This document shows, in pieces, positions 50,625 to 58,757 of a stretch of DNA of 64,000 nt. The position numbers were made by a program, and so were the translations under genes. The stretch is from contig NZ_JAHTMR010000011.1 in NCBI RefSeq assembly GCF_019200975.1, forward strand, positions 183,184-247,183, given 5' to 3'. A model generated the notes under the pieces. That model worked only from the letters and a program-made list of their open reading frames with translations. It did no database searches and was not told the DNA's origin. Source of the DNA: Pseudomonas sp. PD9R (lineage in GTDB: Bacteria; Pseudomonadota; Gammaproteobacteria; Pseudomonadales; Pseudomonadaceae). Every line of letters starts with the position of its first letter. Positions within the stretch are counted from its first letter, which is position 1.

Positions 50625-53435
50625 TCAGTGAGCCTCATCCCAGTTGTTGCCGACACCTACTTCGACCAACAGCGGAACATCCAGTTTCGCCGCGCCGCTC
50701 ATGTGCGCGCGAATTTCAGCGCTGACCTGGTCGACCAGATCTTCACGCACCTCGAGCACCAATTCATCGTGCACCTGCAGGATGACTTTGGCGTCGAGGC
50801 CTGAGGCGCTCAGCCACTCATCCACCGCGACCATGGCTTTTTTGATGATGTCGGCGGCGGTGCCTTGCATCGGCGCGTTGATAGCCGTGCGTTCGGCGGC
50901 GGCGCGTTCTTGCGGCTTGTTGGAGTTGATCTCCGGCAAGTACAACCGGCGTCCGAAGAACGTCTCCACATATCCCTGGTCCGCGGCCTGGGCACGGGTT
51001 CGGTCCATGTATTCGCGAACGCCAGGGTAACGGGCGAAGTACGTGTCGATGTAGGCCTTGGCGGTCTTGGTGTCGACGCCGATGTCTTTGCCGAGCTTCT
51101 GCGCGCCCATGCCGTAGATGAGACCGAAGTTGATCGCCTTGGCGCCGCGACGCTGGTCGGAGGTCACGTCCGTCAATTCGACCTTGAACACCTCGGCGGC
51201 AGTCGCGGTGTGCACGTCCAGGTTATGGCGGAAGGCGTTCATCAAGCCTTCGTCCTTGGACAAGTGCGCCATGATCCGCAACTCAATCTGCGAATAGTCC
51301 GCCGCCAGCAACTTGTAACCGGCTGGAGCCACGAAGGCCTGGCGGATACGACGCCCTTCAGCGGTGCGCACCGGGATGTTCTGCAGGTTTGGATCACTTG
51401 AGGACAGGCGCCCGGTAGAGGCTACCGCCTGGTGGTACGAAGTGTGGATGCGCCCGGTGCGCGGGTTGATCTGCTCGGGCAGGCGATCGGTGTAGGTGCT
51501 TTTCAGCTTGCTCATGGAACGGTATTCCATCAGCACTTTCGGCAACCGATAGTCGTCCTCGGCCAGTTTCGCCAGCACTTCTTCAGCGGTGGACGGCTGG
51601 CCCTTGGCGGTTTTTTTTAGCACCGGCAGGCCAAGTTTTTCGTAGAGAATCACACCGAGTTGCTTCGGTGAGCCGAGGTTGAACTCCTCGCCGGCGATCT
51701 CGAAGGCTTCACGCTCCAGCGCGACCATCTTTTCGCCCAGTTCGATGCTCTGCACGCCGAGCAGCGCAGCATCGACCAACGCGCCTTGGCGTTCAATGCG
51801 CGCCAGCACCGGCACCAACGGGATTTCGATATCGGTCAGCACACTGGCCAGGCTTGGGATAGCGCTGAGTTTCTCGAATAGCGCCTGGTGCAGACGTAAC
51901 GTGATGTCCGCGTCTTCGGCGGCATACGGGCCAGCCTGTTCGAGGGCAATCTGATCGAAGGTCAGCTGTTTCGCGCCTTTGCCGGCAATGTCCTGGAAAC
52001 TCACGGTGGTGTGATCCAGGTACTTCAGCGCCAGGCTGTCCATGTCATGACGGGTGGCTGTGGAATTGAGTACGTAGGACTCAAGCATGGTGTCGAAGGC
52101 AATGCCGCGCACGGTGATGCCGTTTGCCTGATCACCACCGATGGCGCAGTTGGCCAGGATGTTCATGTCGAACTTGGCGTGCTGGCCGACTTTAAGTTTG
52201 GTCGGGTCTTCCAGAATCGGTTTGAGCGCGCGCAGGACGGTGTCGCGATCCAGCTGTTCTGGCACGCCGATGTAGGAATGGGTCAGCGGGATGTAGGCCG
52301 CTTCGTTGGCTTGCACTGCGAACGACAGGCCCACCAGTTGCGCCTGTTGCGCGTCGATGCCGGTGGTTTCGGTGTCGAAGGCGAACAGTTCGGCGTTTTT
52401 CAGTTTTTCCAGCCAGGCATCGAACCGTGCTTGGTCGAGGATGGTTTCGTACCGGGCTTCAGATGTCTCCACTGGCGCTTCAGCTTCGGCGGCGCTAAAC
52501 AGATCGATACCCGGCTGAGGCTCGGCGGCAGCCGTGCTGCTCAGCTCAAGGCGTTTGGCGTCCCGTTGCAGATCGTTCAGCCAGCTCTTGAATTCCAGCA
52601 GGTTGTAAAGCTCGAACAGTTTGTCCGGATCTTCCGCACCCATTTGCAGATCATCGAGGCCGATGTCGAGAGGTACGTCAATCTTGATGGTCGCCAATTG
52701 GTAAGAGAGGAATGCCATCTCCTTGTGCTCTTCGAGCTTGGCCGGCAGGGTCTTGGCACCGCGAATCGGCAGGGTCGGCACGATATCGAGCTGGGCATAG
52801 AGTTCGGTCAGGCCGCCATTCACACCGACCAGCAGGCCGGAGGCCGTCTTCGGACCAATGCCTGGAACGCCTGGAATGTTGTCGGAAGAATCGCCCATGA
52901 GCGCCAGATAATCGATGATCTGCTCGGGAGCGACGCCGAATTTCTCCTTCACGCCCTCCACGTCCATGCTGCTACCGGTCATGGTATTGACCAAGGTAAT
53001 GTGGCCGTCGACCAGTTGCGCCATGTCCTTGTCGCCGGTGGAGATGATCACCGGACGATCGGCGGCCGCGCTGCTGCGGGCCAGGGTGCCGATCACGTCA
53101 TCGGCCTCGACGCCTTCGACGCACAACAGCGGGAAGCCTAGGGCGATCACGCTCTGGTGCAGCGGTTCGATCTGCACGCGCATGTCGTCAGGCATGCTCG
53201 GACGGTTGGCTTTGTATTCGGCGTACATGTCATCGCGAAATGTCCCACCCTTGGCGTCGAACACCACGGCGAACGGACTGTCCGGATACTGCTTGCGCAG
53301 ACTCTTGAGCATGTTCAACACGCCCTTGACCGCACCGGTCGGCAGGCCTTTGGACGTGGTCAGCGGTGGCAGCGCGTGAAAGGCGCGGTACAGGTAAGAA
53401 GAACCGTCCACCAGGACGAGGGGAGCTTGGCTCAT
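50625..53435 (-). CDS. polA: DNA polymerase I
   Basis: Full-length 936-residue repair/replication polymerase. The N-terminal 5'-3' exonuclease (LVLVDGSSYLYRAFHA, GDKDMAQLV), the 3'-5' exonuclease-like domain with DTETTG near residue 360, and the polymerase domain with motif A LLAADYSQIELRIMAHLS, motif B RRGAKAINFGLIYG and motif C QVHDELVLEV are intact. Start SQAPLVLVDGSS at 53435 is the family start; a start four codons earlier is possible. Confidence 0.97.
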   Translation of the reverse strand: MSQAPLVLVDGSSYLYRAFHALPPLTTSKGLPTGAVKGVLNMLKSLRKQYPDSPFAVVFDAKGGTFRDDMYAEYKANRPSMPDDMRVQIEPLHQSVIALGFPLLCVEGVEADDVIGTLARSSAAADRPVIISTGDKDMAQLVDGHITLVNTMTGSSMDVEGVKEKFGVAPEQIIDYLALMGDSSDNIPGVPGIGPKTASGLLVGVNGGLTELYAQLDIVPTLPIRGAKTLPAKLEEHKEMAFLSYQLATIKIDVPLDIGLDDLQMGAEDPDKLFELYNLLEFKSWLNDLQRDAKRLELSSTAAAEPQPGIDLFSAAEAEAPVETSEARYETILDQARFDAWLEKLKNAELFAFDTETTGIDAQQAQLVGLSFAVQANEAAYIPLTHSYIGVPEQLDRDTVLRALKPILEDPTKLKVGQHAKFDMNILANCAIGGDQANGITVRGIAFDTMLESYVLNSTATRHDMDSLALKYLDHTTVSFQDIAGKGAKQLTFDQIALEQAGPYAAEDADITLRLHQALFEKLSAIPSLASVLTDIEIPLVPVLARIERQGALVDAALLGVQSIELGEKMVALEREAFEIAGEEFNLGSPKQLGVILYEKLGLPVLKKTAKGQPSTAEEVLAKLAEDDYRLPKVLMEYRSMSKLKSTYTDRLPEQINPRTGRIHTSYHQAVASTGRLSSSDPNLQNIPVRTAEGRRIRQAFVAPAGYKLLAADYSQIELRIMAHLSKDEGLMNAFRHNLDVHTATAAEVFKVELTDVTSDQRRGAKAINFGLIYGMGAQKLGKDIGVDTKTAKAYIDTYFARYPGVREYMDRTRAQAADQGYVETFFGRRLYLPEINSNKPQERAAAERTAINAPMQGTAADIIKKAMVAVDEWLSASGLDAKVILQVHDELVLEVREDLVDQVSAEIRAHMSGAAKLDVPLLVEVGVGNNWDEAH

Positions 53436-53509
53436 GAGCAGGATCAACCTTTTCGGCGGGTCCGGCGCTAGAATAGCGGGACCGTTGACGACAAAGGGAC
53501 AAGGTTATC

Positions 53510-53800
53510 ATGCGCACACTAAATCGCCTGTTGCTGGCTGGGTTGTTTGCAATCACTCCATTAGCGGCCATGGCGGCGGATAATGCTCCGTCGGCAGATC
53601 CGGATGTAACCATCCGCACGGAAGGCGATAAAACGATTCAGGAATATCGGCAAAATGGTTTCCTGTACGCGATCAAGGTTACGCCCAAGGTCGGACCTCC
53701 CTATTTTCTGGTGCGCGCGGACGGGACAGATGCAAACTTCATCCGCTCGGATCAGCCGGATATGCTGATTCCGTCGTGGAAAATTTTTGAGTGGAAATAG
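53510..53800 (+). CDS. DUF2782 periplasmic protein
   Basis: 96-residue exported protein, signal peptide cleaved after AMA (residue 22). The body PDVTIRTEGDKTIQEYRQNGFLYAIKV and PPYFLVRADG is typical of DUF2782, a family found beside polA/thrB in pseudomonads with no known function. It precedes thrB by 57 bases on the same strand and is divergent from polA. Confidence 0.88.
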   Translation: MRTLNRLLLAGLFAITPLAAMAADNAPSADPDVTIRTEGDKTIQEYRQNGFLYAIKVTPKVGPPYFLVRADGTDANFIRSDQPDMLIPSWKIFEWK

Positions 53801-53857
53801 TTTCTTAATTTCAATCGGCGCTGGCTCTAGAGCAGCGCCCGTACTGGCAGTTTAAAC

Positions 53858-54808
53858 ATGTCTGTGTTCACCCCCCTGGCTCGGCCCGAGCTGGAAGCTT
53901 TTCTCGCCCCTTATGGCCTCGGCCGCCTGCTTGATTTCCAGGGGATTGCCGCCGGTAGCGAAAACACCAATTTCTTTATCAGCCTGGAGCAGGGTGAATT
54001 TGTCCTGACCCTGGTCGAGCGTGGTCCGGTGCAGGAGATGCCGTTCTTCATCGAGCTGCTCGATGTGCTGCACGAAGCCGACCTGCCGGTGCCATACGCC
54101 CTGCGTACCACCGACGGTGTTGCCTTGCGTGAACTGGCCGGCAAGCCTGCGTTGTTGCAACCAAGGTTGCCCGGCAAGCACATCAAGGAAACCAACGCGC
54201 AGCATTGCGCTCAGGTAGGCGAACTGCTCGGGCATCTGCATTTGGCGACCCAGGCCAAAATGATCAAGCGTAAAACCGATCGCGGCCTGGACTGGATGCT
54301 GGAGGAGGGCTCGCAGTTTCTGTCGCACCTCAATGCCGAGCAGAAAGAGTTGCTGCAACGTGCGCTGGAAGAAATCACCCAGCAGAAAGAGAAGATCCTG
54401 GCACTGCCAAGGGCCAACATTCACGCCGATCTGTTCCGCGACAACGCGATGTTCGAAGGCACGCACCTGACCGGGTTGATCGACTTCTACAACGCCTGTT
54501 CCGGTCCGATGCTTTACGACGTGGCGATTGCCTTGAATGACTGGTGCTCGGACGAACAAGGTTTGATCGACGGGCCGCGAGCGCGAGCGCTGCTCGGGGC
54601 TTATGCAGCGCTGCGACCGTTTACGGCGGCCGAAGCAGAGCTTTGGCCGACTATGTTGCGGGTGGCCTGCGTGCGGTTCTGGTTGTCGCGCTTGATCGCG
54701 GCGGAGTCATTTGCCGGGCAGGACGTGTTGATTCACGATCCAATGGAGTTCCAGCTGCGCTTGGCGCAGCGGCAGAAGATCAATACGCCGTTGCCGTTTG
54801 CTCTTTAA
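53858..54808 (+). CDS. thrB: Homoserine kinase, type II (APH-like fold)
   Basis: Phosphorylates L-homoserine in threonine synthesis. This 316-residue Pseudomonas-type enzyme has the choline/aminoglycoside kinase fold instead of GHMP fold: the Brenner motif is INIHADLFRDN (seen as ANIHADLFRDNAMFEGTHLTGLIDFYNAC near residue 185), with the catalytic Asp and the DFG-like IDF. A REP follows the stop. Confidence 0.93.
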   Translation: MSVFTPLARPELEAFLAPYGLGRLLDFQGIAAGSENTNFFISLEQGEFVLTLVERGPVQEMPFFIELLDVLHEADLPVPYALRTTDGVALRELAGKPALLQPRLPGKHIKETNAQHCAQVGELLGHLHLATQAKMIKRKTDRGLDWMLEEGSQFLSHLNAEQKELLQRALEEITQQKEKILALPRANIHADLFRDNAMFEGTHLTGLIDFYNACSGPMLYDVAIALNDWCSDEQGLIDGPRARALLGAYAALRPFTAAEAELWPTMLRVACVRFWLSRLIAAESFAGQDVLIHDPMEFQLRLAQRQKINTPLPFAL

Positions 54809-54812
54809 AGTC

Positions 54813-54880
54813 AAAAGATCGCAGCCTTCGGCAGCTCCTACAGGGATTGATGGAGGAGTTGCCGCAGGCTGCGATCTTTT
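54813..54880. repeat. REP-type palindrome, GATCGCAGCC family
   Basis: AAAAGATCGCAGCCTTCGGCAGCTCC and GGAGTTGCCGCAGGCTGCGATCTTTT between convergent thrB and znuA. Confidence 0.88.
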
Positions 54881-54886
54881 ATGGGG

Positions 54887-55816
54887 TTACAACGACTCCA
54901 GGCACCCCGCCAAATCATTCCCCAACTTCTCCAGCACCTGCTCATATCCCTGAGCGGTGGCGGGCGTGTATCCGCCCAGCGCGTCCAGCTCCGCCAGTTT
55001 CACCGGTAAGCCAGCCACCAGGGTTTCCGCCAGGCGCGGACGCAGGGGTGGTTCGCTGAATACGCAGGTTTTGCCGACTTCCTGCAACCGCGCGCGCATT
55101 GCCGCGACGTGCTGGGCGCCGGGCTGCACCTCGGCGGCGACACTGAACACGCCGGTGTGCTTGAGCCCGTAGGCGTCTTCGAAGTAGTCAAAGGCCTCGT
55201 GGAACACGAAGTAGGATTTGCCTTCGACACCGGCCAGGCGTTTCTTCAAACGCAGATCCAGTGCATCCAGACGCTCATCGAATGCCTTGAGGTTGCTTTG
55301 ATAACGCGCGGCATTCGCCGGGTCAGCCGCGCTCAGGTCGGCAGCCATTTTTGTGGCAATGACGCGGGCGTTGACGGGGGACAGCCACAAATGCGCGTCG
55401 AGGGTGCCTGGGCGGTGATCGTGGTCATGCTCGTCGGCATCTTCGGCGTGAGACTGGCTATCTTCGGCGAAACGGCGCAGCTTCATGCCCGGCAAATCCT
55501 GCACAGCAACGCTGGGCAGCGTGCGACCGTTCAGCACGCGGGGCAGGAACCCTTCCATATCCGGGCCGATCCAGTACAGCAGATCCACAGATTGCACCTT
55601 CCGTACGTCGGAGGGGCGCAAGGCATAGTTATGCGGCGACGCACCGGGCGGCAGCAGCACTTCCGGAATGGCCACGCCGTCCTGCACCGCCGTTGCGATC
55701 AACTGCAGCGGCTTGATGCTAGTGAGGACCTTAACCTCGGCCTGCGCTGAACCGATCAGCAGAAAACTTGCGATAAATGCGACAAAGATAGAAAAAAGTC
55801 GGGACACGATGACCAC
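54887..55816 (-). CDS. znuA: Zinc ABC transporter periplasmic binding protein
   Basis: High-affinity zinc-binding protein, 309 residues, signal peptide ending AQA|E near 27. Zinc ligands lie in GASPHNYALRPSD, the DAHLWLSP segment and FVFHEAFDYF; a His/Asp loop (HAEDADEHDHDH) near residue 125 is the usual metal-sensing loop. Start is GTG at 55816 or GTG at 55807, neither with a good ribosome-binding site. Divergent from zur with a Zur-like box between. Confidence 0.94.
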   Translation of the reverse strand: MVIVSRLFSIFVAFIASFLLIGSAQAEVKVLTSIKPLQLIATAVQDGVAIPEVLLPPGASPHNYALRPSDVRKVQSVDLLYWIGPDMEGFLPRVLNGRTLPSVAVQDLPGMKLRRFAEDSQSHAEDADEHDHDHRPGTLDAHLWLSPVNARVIATKMAADLSAADPANAARYQSNLKAFDERLDALDLRLKKRLAGVEGKSYFVFHEAFDYFEDAYGLKHTGVFSVAAEVQPGAQHVAAMRARLQEVGKTCVFSEPPLRPRLAETLVAGLPVKLAELDALGGYTPATAQGYEQVLEKLGNDLAGCLESL

Positions 55817-55834
55817 TCGAAGAGGCGAGAACGG

Positions 55835-55847
55835 GTAACATAATAAC
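55835..55847. promoter_or_regulatory. Zur-like operator between znuA and zur
   Basis: The minus strand reads GTTATTATGTTAC, close to the Zur core GTTATANTATAAC (about 10 of 13). It lies 19 bases from the znuA start and 26 bases from the zur start, well placed to control both directions. Confidence 0.6.
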
Positions 55848-55873
55848 GTCTCTCACAAAACTCGTCGCCGCTC

Positions 55874-56356
55874 ATGCCTAAAACACCGATTGCCAGCCGT
55901 CCCCACGACCACTCGCATTGCGTTCATAGCGCTTTGTCTGAGGCCGATGCCCTGTGCGCGCGTCAGGGCCTGCGCCTGACCGCGTTGCGTCGGCGGGTGC
56001 TGGAACTGGTTTGGCAAAGCCACAAGCCATTGGGCGCCTACGACATTCTCGCGGTGCTCAGCGAGCAGGACGGTCGCCGCGCCGCGCCGCCGACTGTTTA
56101 CCGTGCGCTGGATTTCCTGCTGGAAAACGGCCTGGTTCACCGGATCTCGTCGCTCAACGCCTTCATCGGCTGTAATCACCCGGAGCACGCGCATCAGGGG
56201 CAATTCCTGATCTGCCGCGATTGCCACGCCGCCATTGAGCTCGAACAGAAATCCATCAGCGACGCGATCGTCACCAGCGCCAGGGACGTCGGGTTTGTCG
56301 TCGAAGGCCAGACCGTCGAAGTGGTCGGTCTCTGCTCGGGTTGCCAGGGGGCTTGA
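55874..56356 (+). CDS. zur: Zinc uptake regulator (Fur family)
   Basis: 160-residue Fur-family repressor that shuts off zinc uptake when zinc is plentiful (called Np20 in P. aeruginosa). The winged HTH is around RLTALRRRVLELVWQSHKPLGAYDIL and APPTVYRALDFLLENGLVHRI; structural zinc cysteines are CRDC and CSGC. Its stop overlaps the znuC ATG by one base, so regulator and transporter are coupled. Confidence 0.95.
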   Translation: MPKTPIASRPHDHSHCVHSALSEADALCARQGLRLTALRRRVLELVWQSHKPLGAYDILAVLSEQDGRRAAPPTVYRALDFLLENGLVHRISSLNAFIGCNHPEHAHQGQFLICRDCHAAIELEQKSISDAIVTSARDVGFVVEGQTVEVVGLCSGCQGA

Positions 56357-57141
56357 TGAGCAACGCGCTGATCCGCCTCGAGCAAGTTGCCGTCACGTTT
56401 GCCGGGCAACGTGTGCTGGACAACATCGAACTGAGCGTCGAGCCGGGGCAGATTGTCACCCTGATCGGCCCTAACGGCGCGGGCAAGACCACATTGGTGC
56501 GCGCCGTGCTCGGTCTGCTGAAGCCGGATAGCGGCAGCGTCTGGCGCAAGCCGAAATTGCGTGTCGGTTATATGCCGCAAAAACTTCACGTCGATCCGAC
56601 GCTGCCGCTTTCAGTGTTGCGCTTCTTGCGCCTGGTGCCGGGTGTGGACCGGGCGATGGCGCTGGCGGCGCTCAAGGAAGTCGGCGCCGAACAGGTAATC
56701 GACAGCCCGGTGCAAAGTGTTTCCGGCGGTGAAATGCAGCGAGTCCTGCTGGCCCGCGCCTTGTTGCGCGAGCCGGAACTGCTGGTGCTCGACGAACCGG
56801 TACAAGGCGTCGACGTAGCCGGTCAGGCCGAACTCTACAGCCTGATCACTCGACTGCGCGACCGTCACGGTTGCGGGGTGTTGATGGTTTCCCATGATCT
56901 GCATCTGGTGATGAGCACCACCGATCAAGTGGTTTGCCTCAATCGCCACGTCTGCTGTTCCGGGCACCCTGAACAGGTGAGCGGCGATCCCGCATTCGTC
57001 GAGCTGTTCGGAAAAAACGCACAAAGCCTGGCGATTTATCACCACCATCACGACCACGCCCACGATTTGCACGGCTCGGTGGTCAAGGCGCCCGGCTCGG
57101 GCCACACCCACGTTCACGGAGATAGCTGCAAGCATGGCTGA
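56356..57141 (+). CDS. znuC: Zinc ABC transporter ATPase
   Basis: 261-residue ABC ATPase. Walker A GPNGAGKTT, signature VSGGEMQRVLLARALL and Walker B LLVLDEPVQGVDV are present. The C-terminus carries an unusual His-rich tail (HHHHDHAHD, GHTHVHGDSCKHG), which may bind zinc and report its level. ATG at 56356 has AGGGGG upstream. Overlaps znuB by 8 bases. Confidence 0.95.
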   Translation: MSNALIRLEQVAVTFAGQRVLDNIELSVEPGQIVTLIGPNGAGKTTLVRAVLGLLKPDSGSVWRKPKLRVGYMPQKLHVDPTLPLSVLRFLRLVPGVDRAMALAALKEVGAEQVIDSPVQSVSGGEMQRVLLARALLREPELLVLDEPVQGVDVAGQAELYSLITRLRDRHGCGVLMVSHDLHLVMSTTDQVVCLNRHVCCSGHPEQVSGDPAFVELFGKNAQSLAIYHHHHDHAHDLHGSVVKAPGSGHTHVHGDSCKHG

Positions 57142-57922
57142 TTTTCTGCTCTACGCCCTGCTTGCAGGTTTGGCGCTGGCGGTGGTTGCGGGCCCGTTGG
57201 GGTCTTTCGTGGTCTGGCGCCGCATGGCCTATTTCGGCGACACCCTGTCCCACGCGGCGTTGCTGGGTGTGGCGTTGGGCTTCCTGCTGGATGTCAGCCC
57301 GACGGTCGCTGTCACCGTTGGCTGCTTGTTGCTGGCGGTATTGCTGGTGACGTTGCAACAGCGTCAGCCGCTGGCGTCTGACACCCTTTTGGGAATTCTC
57401 GCACCGAGCACCCTCTCTCTGGGCCTGGTGGTACTAAGCTTCATGCACGAAGTGCGGATCGACCTGATGGCCTATCTGTTTGGCGACCTGCTGGCGATCA
57501 GTCCGACCGATCTGGCGTGGATCCTCGGCGGTAGCGCGGCGGTGCTGGTGTTGTTGGTCACCCTGTGGCGACCATTGCTGGCAATCACCGTGCACGAAGA
57601 GCTGGCCCGGGTCGAAGGGCTGCCCGTGGCCGGATTGCGCATGGCGCTGATGCTGTTGATCGCCGTGGTAATTGCCGTGGCGATGAAAATCGTTGGTGTG
57701 TTGCTGATTACTTCGTTGCTGATCATCCCGGCGGCTGCGGCACAACGTCACGCCCGTTCGCCGGAACAGATGGCACTGGGCGCGAGCCTGCTGGGCATAC
57801 TCGCCGTGTGTGGCGGGCTGGCGCTGTCCTGGTTCAAGGACACTCCCGCCGGCCCGTCGATTGTGGTGACAGCCGCTGCTATGTTTCTGCTGAGTTTTGT
57901 TCTGCCCCGTCGAGGGGTGTAG
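57134..57922 (+). CDS. znuB: Zinc ABC transporter permease
   Basis: 262-residue ABC-3 family permease with about seven to eight membrane helices. The N-terminus PLGSFVVWRRMAYFGDTLSHAALLGVALGFLL is the ZnuB signature, and the motif MKIVGVLLITSLLIIPAAAA near residue 180 is conserved. Completes the zur-znuC-znuB unit. Confidence 0.95.
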   Translation: MADFLLYALLAGLALAVVAGPLGSFVVWRRMAYFGDTLSHAALLGVALGFLLDVSPTVAVTVGCLLLAVLLVTLQQRQPLASDTLLGILAPSTLSLGLVVLSFMHEVRIDLMAYLFGDLLAISPTDLAWILGGSAAVLVLLVTLWRPLLAITVHEELARVEGLPVAGLRMALMLLIAVVIAVAMKIVGVLLITSLLIIPAAAAQRHARSPEQMALGASLLGILAVCGGLALSWFKDTPAGPSIVVTAAAMFLLSFVLPRRGV

Positions 57923-57959
57923 ACTTGCTCGTTTTTTGCGCAAATAGAGAGTCGCAGGA

Positions 57960-58676
57960 ATGAAGTTGTTCGCCTCCCGTTATCTGCTCCTTGTCGCATT
58001 TTCTTTGCTGCTGGGCGCTTGCCAAAGCACGCCACCGGCGGCCACCGAGTCTCCCGATGCGCGGGCTACGGCCATTGCACAGCTGGAGCAAAGCCTCGCC
58101 AGTAGCGAACTGGCTACAGCCGAGGATCAACTGGCGGCTTTGCAGGCCGAAACGCCTAACGACCCGGCGTTGGTGCAGTACCAACGACAACTGGCCGAAG
58201 CCTATCTTCAGCGCAGCCAGATCGTCCTGCAAAAAGGTGATGTAAACGCCGCCGCCACCGCGTTGAGTCGCGCCCGTGCGCTGATGCCCAAGGCTCCGGC
58301 GTTGACTGGTGGGGTCAATGGCGCCATTGCCCAAGCGCGCAAGGCAGAACTGGAAAAAGCCGAAGCGGCCCTCAAGGCTGCCGAAGCGAAGCCAAAAGCC
58401 AAGGTCATCGACCCGACGGCCGAAAGCACCACGGTCGCGCTGAATATCAGTGATATGGGCAAACTGCGTCGTCAACTGGACGCGATCGCCGCCGATACGG
58501 TGAATTACCAGTGCGACGTCAGCATCCAGGCTCCGCGTACTGATGACTACCCTTGGTTGGCTAATCTGCTGACCAAGCGGGTGAAAAAACTCGATCCGGA
58601 GTTCGATCTGAAGCTGGAGCGCCAGATTTTGCGCAGCGTTCCGGCGCAGATGGTTCTCAGCCCTCGCAAGCCCTAG
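57960..58676 (+). CDS. TPR-like lipoprotein (PA5502 type)
   Basis: 238-residue lipoprotein: signal peptide with lipobox LLGAC (C21), then an Ala/Glu-rich helical region with TPR-like repeats (residues 40-150) and a C-terminal block DYPWLANLLTKRVKKLDPEFD. It is placed 37 bases after znuB as in P. aeruginosa (PA5502). Function unknown; a link to zinc homeostasis is only positional. Confidence 0.8.
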   Translation: MKLFASRYLLLVAFSLLLGACQSTPPAATESPDARATAIAQLEQSLASSELATAEDQLAALQAETPNDPALVQYQRQLAEAYLQRSQIVLQKGDVNAAATALSRARALMPKAPALTGGVNGAIAQARKAELEKAEAALKAAEAKPKAKVIDPTAESTTVALNISDMGKLRRQLDAIAADTVNYQCDVSIQAPRTDDYPWLANLLTKRVKKLDPEFDLKLERQILRSVPAQMVLSPRKP

Positions 58677-58751
58677 AAAGATCGCAGCCTGCGGCAGGCT
58701 CCTACATGTGAACGTGTTCTCTGTAGGCGCTGCAGCAGGCTGCGATCTTTT
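58676..58751. repeat. REP-type palindrome, GATCGCAGCC family
   Basis: GAAAGATCGCAGCCTGCGGCAGGCTCCTAC and GTAGGCGCTGCAGCAGGCTGCGATCTTTT between convergent genes; the left arm overlaps the lipoprotein stop. Confidence 0.85.
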
Positions 58752-58757
58752 GCTTTA

